Positions 1 to 12,118 of a stretch of DNA of 64,000 nt are shown piece by piece. Position 1 is the stretch's first letter. Each line of letters begins with the position of its first letter. The stretch is from positions 124,001-188,000 of the forward strand of contig NC_090114.1 of assembly GCF_023973825.1 (NCBI RefSeq), read 5' to 3'. Made by a program: the position numbers and the translations under genes. This DNA comes from Plasmodium brasilianum (taxonomy: Eukaryota; Apicomplexa; Aconoidasida; Haemosporida; Plasmodiidae). The notes under the pieces were generated by a model. The model saw only the letters and a program-made list of their open reading frames with translations, was not told the DNA's origin and did not search any database.

Positions 1-762
1 ATATATATATATATCTTTAGGTCTCATAGTTATATTTAATACCAAGTACATTACATAAGTATGGAATAAATTATTATACTATATATATTTCTAATTGTGC
101 TCTATACTACAGCGTACTAACTATAAAAAACTATTGCAACATATTCCGTAAAGCTATAGTCGTTTATAGAAAAAGAAATTTAATGAAAGTAACAAAATAA
201 AAAGGCAAAATATTAGCCTTAATAATAATGACATATTTTATAGATTATCTATTTTCCTAAAAACAAAAGAATAACAAGAGTAACTTATATTAGTATTGGT
301 CATTTTAATTACATATTTACGTCTTTATAAATAGAAAAAAAAAAGAAAAAATGCAATACATTATTTAATGATATATTTTCAGATTAACTTTAACATCACT
401 TGTTGATATAACATATATGTAACTTTTTATTGTTAGTTATTTGGCTTTTTCTTTATAAATAGTATAGTAATTCTATACACTAGTATGTAATTAGTCGCGA
501 TTTAGTATAACTAAAGGGTTCATATATATTTCTAGTTCTGATATATTTAAGTTAAAAAAATATAAGAAGCATATGATATAAATAGTAACGTATTCAATAA
601 TTTTTTAGTTCACAGAAAAATTTTTATATACTTGATAAATGTATAATTCTTTTTTAATAATATACATTAATTTAAAATGACCCTATTCATAAAAGCTACA
701 ATTGAATAATTTCCTTTTATATTGTTATTTACAGCAAATTAAAGTATTAATATAAAGTTACC
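1..762. other. AT-rich sequence upstream of STP1 copy 1
   Basis: No coding signal is visible. The window opens with a short (AT)n tract (1-14). The last 100 bases or so before the STP1 start resemble the sequence before the second STP1 copy (about 28900-29030), so they are probably a shared 5' flank. No telomeric GGGTTYA-type repeat was seen. Confidence 0.5.
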
Positions 763-3361
763 ATGGAAGAATGTTTATCACTGGTAATATTGTTCGTTTT
801 TTAATATGATTAAATTTATTCATAAATTATTGATTTATGACAGAAAATATGGTAATAAAATTAACATAAATAATTAATGCTTAAATTATTTTTGATAATT
901 CTTTTGAATGTAGCCACTGAATATCCTAGGTATAAGTTTTTTCAGGTACAAAAGCGACCCTGATTTTAGAAGGATTACGCGACATATAATAAGTAAAACG
1001 AGTTCTTTAGTTGATCAGAAAGTAAAAAGCAAATTTAGAGAAGGATGCAAAGATTTGGCTAATTATCTAATTCAGAATAAAACTGCACCACGATATCATG
1101 ATAAAGTAATTTGGGAAAGAGCATTATTCAGTTGGGCAAAACCTCACTATTCAAAGCTAAATAAGCATGGAGGATGCCCTGTGATTATCGAAAAAAAAGA
1201 TTTAGAACTTCTAAATTTAAAATATGAAGTAGAAGATTTCTGTGAAGAACAAAAAATTAAAGAGCAAAAAATACCGTGCTTAAAAAAAGGACGTATCAAT
1301 GGAAATAATTGCAATGAAGAATGTGCAAGTAAAATTAAAGAATATAATTCATGGATTAATAACAAAAAGATGCATTTTAATGATAAAAGAAATCTTATCT
1401 TGAAAAATTGCAAAAATCAACCAACTTATTTTCCAACAAAACAATGCAACATACTAGACACTACTATATTTAAAACACTTCCTGAATGCAAAATTATGCA
1501 TTTAATCGCACCGTTAGAATCAGAATCTAAAGAAAAAACAAATGATATACAAGAAGAAAATCAAAATACAGTTAGTGTTCCATCTACTGAGGAAAATACA
1601 ATAAAAGAAATTGTACAAAATGCTCCAGTAGATCAACCTCAATCTGAACAAAGAACTACAGTAGATCAGGATGTTCAGCGGGTATCACACTCTGAACTTC
1701 AAGAACCGTTATCAACAGGACTTTCACATACACAACAAAACACTAGAGAAGCACATGACGTACAAACTGAACAAGATGCAAATTCAAAAACACCATCACA
1801 ACCTGAATCTAAAAGTCCAATATCACCAGGTTCTGATACATTGCAACATCTAATTCCTCAAGTGTCAGGAGCAACTGATTCTGTCAAAACTGGTCCTTTA
1901 TATTCTGAAGCATTAGTTCCTTCCTCATCTTCTGTTAAATATAATGGACACCCTAAACTTCGAGGTACCGTTAATGCTACTTATTCTTCTATTTTTCAAA
2001 TAACTACGTGTAACATATATATTTAAAATACAATTACAGATCCAGAAGGACATATAATAATCTCATATATAACTCCTGTTCTAATAAGCATTCTATGCAT
2101 TATTGTATTTTCCCTTTTTATTAAGGCAAAATTAAAAATAAACACTAAAAACAATATAAACATTTTATTACTTTAGTAATTTATTAAATAAAAAAATTTT
2201 TTTTTACAGTATGCTTTAATAAAAATGTTTAAAAAAAAAAAAAAGATAAGAAGGAGGCATATAAAATTTCTAAGACTACAAGTACCTTCATTTTCTAGCA
2301 ATAAAAGTGAACTTTTTACAGATGATCGTTTAGAACACCCAATATATGATGATGAAGAAATCATAAAAAAAATTAAAATAAATGAACTTACAAAAAATGT
2401 ATACTTATCAAAACGAAAAAAAGACAGATCCAGAACCATAATAGAAGTACATATGGAAGTACTCGAAGAATGCAGAAATGAAGAATGGGAAAAAAACAAA
2501 GAAGAATTCTTAAAAATATGCATAGATGTGTTCACAAAAAAGGAATATAAAGCATATACTAATTTAACCGATGATGATTTAATAATAGAAAATATTAAAA
2601 GTAGCTATGATATTACAAAACAAAACATTCTATGGAATAAATGGGTAGAAAGACATAGATATCTTTTTGCAAAATTGAAAAAAGAAGACTGGTATAATAA
2701 TTTGAAAAATGAATGGAAAAAAGAACTAGCTTATATGCATGAAATGGAAGTATTAAATATAAAATCTTCTAATGAAAATCACAAAGTTCGATTTTTAAAA
2801 AGAGAAAAAGATATATGGAAGCAATGGATATCAAAAAAGGGTCCTACTATAGAACAGTATTTGGAACAGGACTTGTATAAAGAATTGGAAGCTGATTTGA
2901 ATAAAAAGTCAGAATGTGTAAATGAAGATACCAAAAATTATGTATCACTAATAAATGTAGAAGAATTACAGTATAATGAAAATTATGAAAAATTATGTGA
3001 ATATATAAAAAAAAAATTATTAACAAAGCTTTGCATCCTTGCGCTTATGACAGTATTAGAAGAATGTAAAAAAGAAGTGAACTTTGAAAATAGGGAATCA
3101 TATTTGGATAGTTCCATAAATGAATCGAAGATGGAAGAATATTCAGATAAAAAACAAGAAATTATAGAAAATACAATAGAATATAACAGACATAATTTAG
3201 AAAATACACGAAATGAAGAATTCCATAGTAATATAGGGAATGACAGTTTCAGGAATGAGATAATAGACTGGATAAGAGAAGATGACATATATGCAAATTC
3301 TATAGTTTATGATGGGACAGTGGAAAAATCCGATGAAATAGCAGAAAAACAGTTTTTATAA
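763..3361 (+). CDS. STP1 protein, copy 1 (SURFIN-like, four exons)
   Basis: Proposed exons are 763-783, 914-1964, 2040-2125 and 2210-3361, giving 769 residues. Exon 1 encodes only MEECLSL. Exon 2 is a Cys-rich ectodomain with cysteines near residues 52, 95, 117, 129, 140, 144, 173, 185 and 199 and the HGGCP motif; a Ser/Thr/Gln/Glu/Pro-rich low-complexity stalk follows (about 206-350). Exon 3 is one membrane segment (about 365-385). Exon 4 is a charged cytoplasmic domain with spaced tryptophans and the block IIEVHMEVLEECRNEEWE, typical of the STP1/SURFIN tail. The exon plan was set by comparison with the copy at 29031, which has the same exon 1 and exon 3 lengths (21 and 86 nt) and nearly equal introns. 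Introns 1 and 2 are GT-AG. Intron 3 starts with GC (2126-2127) where the other copy has GT. Without its removal, translation stops soon after the membrane segment. The role is probably at the infected-cell surface; the ligand is unknown. Confidence 0.88.
2126..2209 (+). other. Non-canonical GC-AG intron 3 of STP1 copy 1
   Basis: The exon 3/4 junction reads ATTAAG|gcaaaatt at the donor and tttttacag|TATGCT at the acceptor. The paralogue at 30352-30434 has ATTAAA|gtaaaat. The two introns are 84 and 83 nt, and the flanking exons keep the same phase. The donor is therefore most simply a T-to-C change producing a GC-AG intron. Read through, the frame meets TAG at about 2174. Confidence 0.7.
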
Positions 3362-4190
3362 ATTAACACGTATGCATGCATAATTTATTTAAGAGAAAAA
3401 TATTTTTGCCAAGAAAATATATTATTTAAATTTTGTAAGGTCTGAAGGAAAAAAAGAGTAATAATGTAAATTAATGAATAATATAACAGAGAAAATCAAG
3501 AGGAAAATATGAAATTAGAAATCCAGGTGTTTAAAATATATTATATCTATATATTTTTTTTTTATTTCTGCAATAATATCCATTAGAGTTTTATATTAAT
3601 ACTCTATTAAGCAAAACTAGTCATATTTTATTATATATTAAAAAAAAGGAAATTAAAAAAATAAAGTTAAAATTTCCAGAAATATTAAACTTGTAAGAAT
3701 GAAAAATTCTCAATAATAAAAAACACTAAATAAAATAAATTCCGATACCGTCTTTGAATTAATATACTATTAACACATAAATTTATATAATTATATTTTA
3801 TTCTATTAAAAATTATTGTACAATTTTTTTCACATTTCAAAAGATACTTATTTGTATTTTTTTAAACATTTACATTATTTGATATATTCAAGTTGTAATT
3901 AATATAAAAGATTGCATAATAAGATAAACATAATACTTTGAAAGATAGAAACCATAATGAAAATGTATACATAATTTATATAATTATATATACTATAGAA
4001 CAAATATACTTTATACCTAGTGAAATTATGCTGGACTGTTATGAGTTAATAGATTCTCTCACATTAAGAGTGTTTGTTTATTATGTATTTGTAACTATTT
4101 ATCTCCTATATAGATCAGTAATTCTTTTTAATAATTTATGTCTACTTAAAATGAAATTTATTTTTAAAAATTCTCTCTCTTAATAAAGAA
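3362..4190 (+). repeat. 3' flank of STP1 copy 1, duplicated at 31590-32410
   Basis: This non-coding flank is recognisably related to the sequence after STP1 copy 2. Shared stretches include atattatttaaattttgtaa at about 3419-3438 and 31654-31673, and ctgttatgagttaat at 4036-4050 and 32267-32281, in the same order and at similar distances from the stop codon. An 81-codon open frame at 3938-4183 is not kept in the other copy, so I treat it as chance. Confidence 0.6.
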
Positions 4191-7100
4191 TTTAAATTTC
4201 TTTTAAACCAAATATTGTAACGTAAATGAAATATCCTCACACATATTTATATATACTGATAACAATATGTAGTTTTTCTTGGTTTATAAAAATTTTATTA
4301 AAATAAATTTAAAAAATCAATGAAATTATTAAAATAACCAAAACAGGATAATAATGAAATTATGCTGAATATATCCATTTTTACATTAATCTGTATTTAT
4401 TAATCACTTTTAAAAAAAGATATAAACCTATAAATAAAAAAAATTCTTATAGTTTTTCTATTTATTTTTTTTTTCTATATTACAATTTATTAATATTTTC
4501 ATGAAATCAAAGAAATAATGCATATATAGAGAAAAATATATAAATTAAAGAGTTCTGAATCCATATGTTTCAATATTACCTTAAAATAAGGTGCAAATGA
4601 AACAGAATAAAATTATTTTATAGGAATTACAAAAGATATCATAAATTTTTATTTTTTTCCTTTCAATTAAATATCTATTTTTATTATGTTATATTAATAA
4701 AAAATTGTTTAACCCTTTCTTTTTGAGTATTCAATAGAATTTACAAATTTTGACCTTGAATTCTTTTTTTTTTTAGTTTTTTTGTACTTACAGAATAATA
4801 TATTTTTTTAATAGTTAGTTAATAAGATTATTATTTTTTTTTATTTTTTGTATTATTTTACAAATTATATGTATTATATATATATTTATAAAATAAACCA
4901 ATAATATATCTATTTGTTTATATATTAAATCCACTTTAATACATAACTATTTTTTATTTCTTCCATGTGTGATGAAAATAGATAAATTCCAAAATTTTAC
5001 TTACTGTTTTGTATTAAGTAAAAATTAAAATAACTACACTCTTTGTATTGTTTGGATAATAACTTTAATGAGTAATAATATAAATTAATAAAATAAAAAA
5101 TATCTTTTTTCTGATTTAATTATATTAAGTACAAGTAAGTAATACAATGCTAAAAGAAATATAAATTTATCTTTGTAATATAATATCCTTATGACATATA
5201 AAACAAATATATTATGATATATTAATAATATTTTATTAAGAAAATAATTATTTTTATTTACTATCAATACTAACATTATCCATGTTTTAATAATTCTTAA
5301 TGAATTCAATGGAAATTAAATATTCTTATTTTATATTACAAATAATAAAGATATAGTTCTCCTAAGTATATCAGTTTAATATAATTAAGGCGCTTTTCAA
5401 AAAATACTTTTATGTTTTATGATACGAGATATTTATCACTTATTTAAATAATGTTGAATATACATTACAGGAATATTAATATGTACGTTGTCTTTTATTT
5501 TATTTATTTGTTATGTAAACTTAATTTTTTAACTATAATATTATAAACATGTTCTAAGATTATAAAATATATATTAAATATGAGATATTATAAAAGCATA
5601 TTAATATACATAAACTCATGAACATATTTATAATTTAATATAAAACTTAAATAAGAAAAATTTAATGTAGTAAAATATGCAACGCTTATTAATAACTATT
5701 TTACTTTATTAAGTGTATCATTTATGTAAAAATAGAAAAAAAGTATATTAATATAATAAATAAAAAAAATAAAACAAGAACCAAAGAATATCCTTCGTAA
5801 AATAATTTTAATATATAATTATTTTAACGATTATAATAATTGTGCCCCTATATTAACTGTACATTGTTCATGAAGAATAAGACAATTAATTCCATATATT
5901 AAATGATAATAAAAAAAAAAAATTGTTTTTTTTCATTTTTTAATTTTTTTAAAACACATTTGATTATATGTTAAATATATTAATAAAATTAATAAATAAA
6001 TTATAATTAATATATTATAATAAATATATATAATAGTAAACTTTTTAGAACAATAAATTATATAAAAAAAAGAATAAATAATTTAATAATATTTTCTAAG
6101 TACCTTGAATTAAATGTTATTGTGATGTTGAACACATCTCATTTATAATATTGATAAATAAAATAGCAGTGGCATATACATAACTGGAAAATATTACTAT
6201 ATTAAACTTCAAAACTATTTAATTATATATTGAAATAAAAACTCGTGTCGTAAAAAAGATTACTAATATTATGTATACTCTATAGATTATAATAATAAAT
6301 TTTGATTGACATATTTATCTATATTTTTGTTATGCTACATGTACAAATGAATTCAATAATAAATTTTACTAAAGCAATTAAGATAAATATTATATTATTT
6401 TGCTTTTTATTTTTAATACATAATAATAATTATTCTATAGTATAAACATATTTACTTTTTCTGCATACATTTATATATCGAATATAAATATATATATTAT
6501 CCCATTATGATAGTTCTAAAGAAGAAAGTAAAACTTTAACTTCTGTATATAATACAATGAAGAGAATTAGAAGATTATTTTAAAATTATACGATATATTG
6601 CATTCATAGTATATTATATTTATAATTAAAATAAATTTTTTGAGGATGTATATTTTTCATTTAACAAATAAATGCCTATTTTCATATACTATACTTCTTT
6701 TTAGCTAAATTTCTTCTTTTATTTAGTTAAATTTAAATTTTAGTAATATTCGTGAAGTTCAGTTTATTGACTAATATATATATTATTAAATCCTATTACA
6801 AATATTAATTTAAATAATATGAAAGGTATTAACTTAACAATAAAAAAAAAAATAATAAAATAAATGAGAAAATACTATATCTTATAAATAGTTAATATTT
6901 ATCTATTTATAATATTTTAAAAGGCAAAAAAGAATTTCTGAAAAAATATTCAATTATAATAGGAAATTTATTTGAGAATATACTAAAATTAATTTATTTT
7001 TTTGTATAATATATCAGTACAATTATATAAGTCTCATATGAATAAAAAAATGGAAAAGCGAATTTTTCTCTATATTTGTTTTTATTTACAATAAAATAAC

Positions 7101-7351
7101 CCTGTTTTTACAATGATTATTTTATCAATTAAAAGCGTTTATCTTATATTTTACTAACTATTCTATTTATTTTAATGTTAATAAAAAGTAAAGAGGAAAT
7201 TTTTCCTAAGTAATTCTTGTTTTTAAAATTTATATATGCAAAAAAGGAAAATACTACATATTAACATATTATATATATTTTTTCATTTATATAAATATTA
7301 AAATGATACTAATTTAATTTTTGTTCCCTAATTCACGTATATCTATGTACA
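4191..7351. other. Long non-coding AT-rich interval between STP1 copy 1 and PIR
   Basis: No gene is seen here apart from one short coding-like relic at about 6502-6583. It is otherwise poly-A/T tracts and AT dinucleotide runs. The minus-strand open frame at 5085-5309 is low-complexity (Ile, Leu, Tyr, Asn), has no visible homology and is probably random. Confidence 0.5.
6502..6583 (+). pseudogene. Short coding-like relic, family unknown
   Basis: One frame reads HYDSSKEESKTLTSVYNT followed by a basic tail MKRIRRLF and a TAA stop. Its Ser/Lys/Glu/Thr use is unlike the Ile/Asn/Tyr/Leu background of random frames here. No start, upstream exon or splice acceptor could be tied to it. It may be the end of a decayed surface-antigen exon. 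I do not recognise the family. Confidence 0.22.
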
Positions 7352-8531
7352 ATGACAAGTGACACTACAGAAGAAAACGTAAAATTTATTTTTCTTTTTT
7401 AATTATTATATATATTATTTTATCCAAGGTTTTGTTGTTCGATAAATGATAGATAAATCTATTTAATGAAAATTTTTTTTTGTGCATTTATATATTATTA
7501 TTTTATATTTTTTATTTTTAGGAGAATACCGTGGCATTATATGTTAAATATAAAAGTGAATTTGAAAATGTTATCCTTGATACTCAGAATATAGGGGGTG
7601 GAGAAAATCCTGGAATGACATGTGGTCGAATGTTTAAAACATATTCTGATTTTACTACACCATGCCAAGAGGTTGGTAGATATTTAATTGAAATAAAGGA
7701 AAAGTATAAATCCGATAGCTTGAAACGTTGTAAATACGTAAATTACCTAATCAATTCAGATGAAAGATACAACAATAATTCAAATTGGTTTCAGGGATAT
7801 AGAGAATTTTCGTCCAAAACAGAAAATATATGCATTAACGAAATTAAAATTATTCATCAAGATGTTTTAAATAAACTTAAACAATTATACAGTTATTATG
7901 AGAATTTTAATGAATATAAAGGTAAAGAAAGTGATTCTGATGGTAGAATTTGCAATAATATTAAAAAATGTTATACCTTTTATAATGCTAATTACAAAGC
8001 ATGTCAAGGAAATAATGAAAGTCTATTTTGTGAGGAGCTAAACAATTTTAAGGAAGCATATGATGATAAAATGGATAAATTATCTCCATGCAGTGGTTTA
8101 CCAAAAACATTACCACAAATAGAACAAACTTCAACAATAATATTACCAACTACAAAAGAAGATGACGTATTTGTTCCCATTTTAACAACAGCTATCGTAT
8201 TACTAATGTCTTTCACTATATTTTTTTTATATAAGGTTAATAAGAATTATATTTAAAATTAATAATAATTTACCACATATAGAATAATTTATTTTCACAA
8301 AAATTATAACAATATAAAAATTATAATTTAACTAAATATACATATATTTTGATGCAGTTTAGTCCACTGAAATCGTGGATATATAATCGTTTACAAAGGA
8401 AAAAATTTATTGAACTTAACAAATTTCAAGAAAAATCCAGTGAATCCTTAGAAAACCTTAATAAAGAAGTAAATAGAAGTTATGAAAAAAGTTATCATAA
8501 TATAACCTATCAACCTCAAGGAGACACTTGA
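7352..8531 (+). CDS. PIR protein (Plasmodium interspersed repeat family)
   Basis: Exons are 7352-7378, 7522-8235 and 8358-8531, giving 304 residues. This is the usual three-exon PIR plan. Exon 1 encodes MTSDTTEEN. Exon 2 is a Cys-rich helical ectodomain (Cys at about 43, 57, 79, 113, 153, 159, 170, 179, 199), a short Thr/Ile-rich linker, and one membrane helix at about 226-246 (VPILTTAIVLLMSFTIFFLYK). Exon 3 begins FSPLKSWIYNRLQRKK and is a basic, Glu/Asn-rich cytoplasmic tail, the counterpart of the FTPFGSW tail seen in many PIRs. Donors are AAC|gtaaaa and AAG|gttaat; acceptors are tttttag and gatgcag, and all phases agree. There is no signal peptide or PEXEL, as is normal for PIRs. PIRs are variant antigens placed on or near the infected red-cell surface. 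This is the only PIR seen in the window. Confidence 0.9.
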
Positions 8532-11218
8532 TGTAAAATTAACCTTTTATATTATTTTCAATAGAAAATAGAATACATAGTGATATATATGTTACACTTA
8601 CGTACAAATTCATTCAAAAGCAATGTAAACAACAAATAAAGAAATGAATATATGTCTATAAAAATTATTCAAAAATAAAGATAAAATAAATACGTTGCTA
8701 TTCTTAAAATTAGTAGTAGAAAATTCCATTTAAACGAGATTCCCCTTAGAATGAAATATAAATAATTTTAAAACTTAAGCATATAACACAAGATGATAAA
8801 GCAAAAGTGGATATGTTTATATAACAATATGAGGTAGCGTTTATTTTCTTAGTATTAAAGAAGAAAAAACAACACCAATAATAATATTATATAAATAAAA
8901 AATGTAAAATCTTAGAATAAAATCATTAATCAAAATATATAGTATATATCTACTTTTTCTTTATAACTTTATTCAAAATTTTTATTATTTGTCTACTTTC
9001 AATTTAATATAACTAAAAATGTTACACATTATGTAACAGTTTTAACGTTTTTTTTCTTCTATTGATATATATTATATGTCATATTGTTGACAGGGTATTT
9101 ATGATTGGCGCTAAAGTAGATGAATTCTAATTTTAATTGAATTCAAATGGGAAAAATCCTAACCATTATTTTATAATTCATAAATATGTCTGCTCTAGCA
9201 TTATTCTTATTGTTTTTTTACTTCATTAATACCTTATTCTATACATAACATACATATGATTAAAAAAATTGATATTTGATAAATAATAAAAATAGTGTAA
9301 CTACATTATAAATTTTTTGATAAAGTAAATTTTAATAATAACAAATAGTATTTAAATGCCTATGTTTCGTTTTTATTTTCTCCTTATAAAAAGAAAAATA
9401 CAACAAATATTCCCATAAATATAATAGCAAGTAACATGTTTATGTTTATAGAATGTGAGAAATAGAAATGTAATTCTTATTTTATTGAGTTTCCAGATAG
9501 AATCCATTTCTATATTAGCTACACAACTTATTATCTATACATTCAAGTAAGAATAATAATTTATAAAAGGAGGATTTCATTTATCATTACATGAACTTTT
9601 TAGGCACCACGGTAATTTGTTAATTGTAAACTTCATATACGCACTCATTTTTTTTATTGTACATAGTTACATATGTCTTTGGATTTTATTATAAATGTGA
9701 ATTTTAGTTATTAACAATATGTAATATATTTTGCTCTATACTTAATATTGCGTTCAAAATAATAAACAAAAAGATATGTAATATTGAATTTATAGAAAAT
9801 TAATCAAACACTGAAATATTCATTTAGAAAGGATAAATGAAATAATTTTAATGATAATGATGTTCCAAATTTTATTTTTAATTATCATTTCTTTACAGTA
9901 AGCATAAATTTAGTAAAAACGAAGTTCGGAGAACATGATGCACAAATACAATTAAAATAAAAGCAAAATTTAGTCTGTTATAATTGTTAATTATTGTTTT
10001 TATTTAAACAGTAATTATTTATTAAAATATATATTTACATACATTGTCAACCACATACTGTGACACATAACAAAAATAAAATATAAAAGTAATAAAGTAA
10101 TATTATCTTACAACTTCATTTATTTACTATCGAATTAATATATTTTAACCAGAATTAATCTATAAAAATTATTTGCTTAGTTCTAAAAATTCAATATATA
10201 CTTAATTTTATTTTTATAAAGAAATAATTTTAGTACTGCAAAGGTTCCTTTCATTTATATATTAAATATATAAGATTTAAACAGGAAAACATTAACAATT
10301 ATAAAAATGTTTTTAAAATTCGAAATGTATTTCTTTTAACTTTTTTTTAATTTTATATGTAAAAAAATATTTTATTTTCTTAAAACTATGAAGTATATTT
10401 TTTTCTTTTTAAATAATAATTGATTGCATATTTAATAATATTTATAAACTTAGAAAATAAAATAAGAATATAAATGAAATTAAAATATAATCCATACGTT
10501 CTTAACTAAGAACCCTATATAAATGGATACTACTTAATTATGTGTTTATAATTTTACTTTTATTCGATGTAAGGAAAATTAAAATTCTAATAAAAGGATT
10601 TTTACAATTGATATAATTTATAACACATTTCACTTAAAACATATTATATATAATAAATATTAAGTTCTTTCTTAAGTAAAATAACTTATATATATACATC
10701 AATACATCGAAATATATTTACTATCGTACTTTTATTATAATCCAAGATATACTTATTGTTAATTTTAAAATAATACACTTTCTTATTTACCCGAACAAAT
10801 AATAATTTTAGATTACAATTCACAATATAGAAAGAAAAATATTTTATTACAAACATTAACTTCTAGAGTTCTAAATAATTATCTGTATCGTACTATAATA
10901 CTTAAACTTTTGAGAATAAACCCGTATTTTTTATAGAAATGTATTTAAAAATATAAATAAATACTTTATGCAATAGTATTTATTAAGATACAATAATAAT
11001 GTCTATTCAAATTCAAAAGCATTAAAATATTTAAATTCAAAAATAGCAATGAAAATATATTTATGTTGTGCTTTAAAAACACCAGTTATACACATATGCA
11101 TTTATAATATTTTAGAAATTATATATATTCTCATTAATCAAATCATAAAATATATTACGCTTATTACGTTATATTAAAATTTTCATTACATAAACATATG
11201 AATTTTTTATTATTCATT
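8532..11218. other. Non-coding interval between PIR and first fam gene
   Basis: No gene is supported. It is AT-rich spacer with poly-A/T runs. A tiny frame near 9187-9246 (MSALALFLLFFYFINTLF) looks membrane-like, but it is 20 codons long and stands alone, so it was not called. Confidence 0.5.
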
Positions 11219-12118
11219 TTACTCCTTTATTACCTTAATTTTGTTATATTTTTCATTATTTCTTAAAATCTTGTAGAACCCTACTATAAGCATAATAGCT
11301 AACATAACCATAAGTACGCTAAATAATGCTATAATAAGATAGGAAAGTACGTTTTCTCCCCATCGTTCTACAATTTCTTTCAATGTTTTCAATATTCCAT
11401 CGTTTGTAATGCTTTCCCATGCCTCTTTCAAGGACGGTAAACTTGATAATATGGGTATTCCTATTCCCAGCAAGAGAAAAATAAAAAACATAGCAACTCC
11501 ATATCTGTACTTTCTAAGTTTTATTTTTCTTAAAGATATATCACAAACTCTCCTGTTTCTTTCAAGAAAATTATCGTAATCTTTTTTTTTAATCCATTTT
11601 TTTTCAAAATGGAAATGTTTTCCATCAAACATTCCATTATTATAATCTATAACTTCGGTATAGTATTGTGCCTTATGTAATGAACTTTTATTAGATTTCT
11701 TGTTTTTATCTTTGTCCCCTTTTTCATTAATAGCTATATCCTTTTTTTTGTACTTTGTATTGTTTTGCATATTCTGTTTTAACCCTAAAATATTTGAATC
11801 CTTATCCTGCCTACATTTTGCCAGTAATCGAAAAGTTTTTATATCTAATTTTCTGCCAAGTGTGTAGTCTTCATTTATGGATTTATTAAACGTGTTCTAT
11901 GAATAAACAAATATATAAAGTATGTATTTGTTATTTAATAGATAAATAATTAATTATATGAAACATTATTAATAATAATAGAACCCTTAAAATATGAATA
12001 ATGTAAATACCCTTAAATGATAATATCATACCACATCATTTTTAAAATGACATATCCCATTTAAAAGGATAAACGCAGAAATTTTAATAAATAACATTGA
12101 CTTAACTATTTGCTCCAT
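11219..12118 (-). CDS. fam-m-like exported two-TM protein (type A)
   Basis: On the minus strand, exon 1 is 12118-12032 (29 codons, start MEQIVKSMLFIKISAF) and exon 2 is 11896-11219, giving 254 residues. The intron is 135 nt with donor gtatga and acceptor ttcatag. Exon 1 is a hydrophobic signal/anchor. Exon 2 carries FRLLAK at full residues 51-56, a PEXEL-like RxLx motif ending in K, not the canonical E/Q/D. It then has a basic spacer, the type A block YYTEVIDYNNGMFDGKHFHF with EKKWIKKKDY, and two membrane segments at about 161-181 and 214-239, ending near EKYNKIKVIKE. This is the pattern of the P. malariae exported families fam-l/fam-m (DUF3671-like); I think this type is fam-m. Its neighbour upstream at 14835 is type B, making an A/B pair. 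Function is unknown beyond likely export to the red cell. Confidence 0.87.

Noticed and set aside
1..760. Search for telomeric or rep20-like repeats at the left edge
   Set aside because: Only AT-rich unique sequence is present; no GGGTTYA repeats and no 20-21 bp tandem arrays.
3938..4183. 81-codon plus-strand frame downstream of STP1 copy 1
   Set aside because: The homologous flank after STP1 copy 2 does not keep the frame.
5085..5309. 74-codon minus-strand open frame
   Set aside because: Low-complexity Ile/Leu/Tyr/Asn content, no motif, no splice partner and no paralogue; expected by chance in this base composition.
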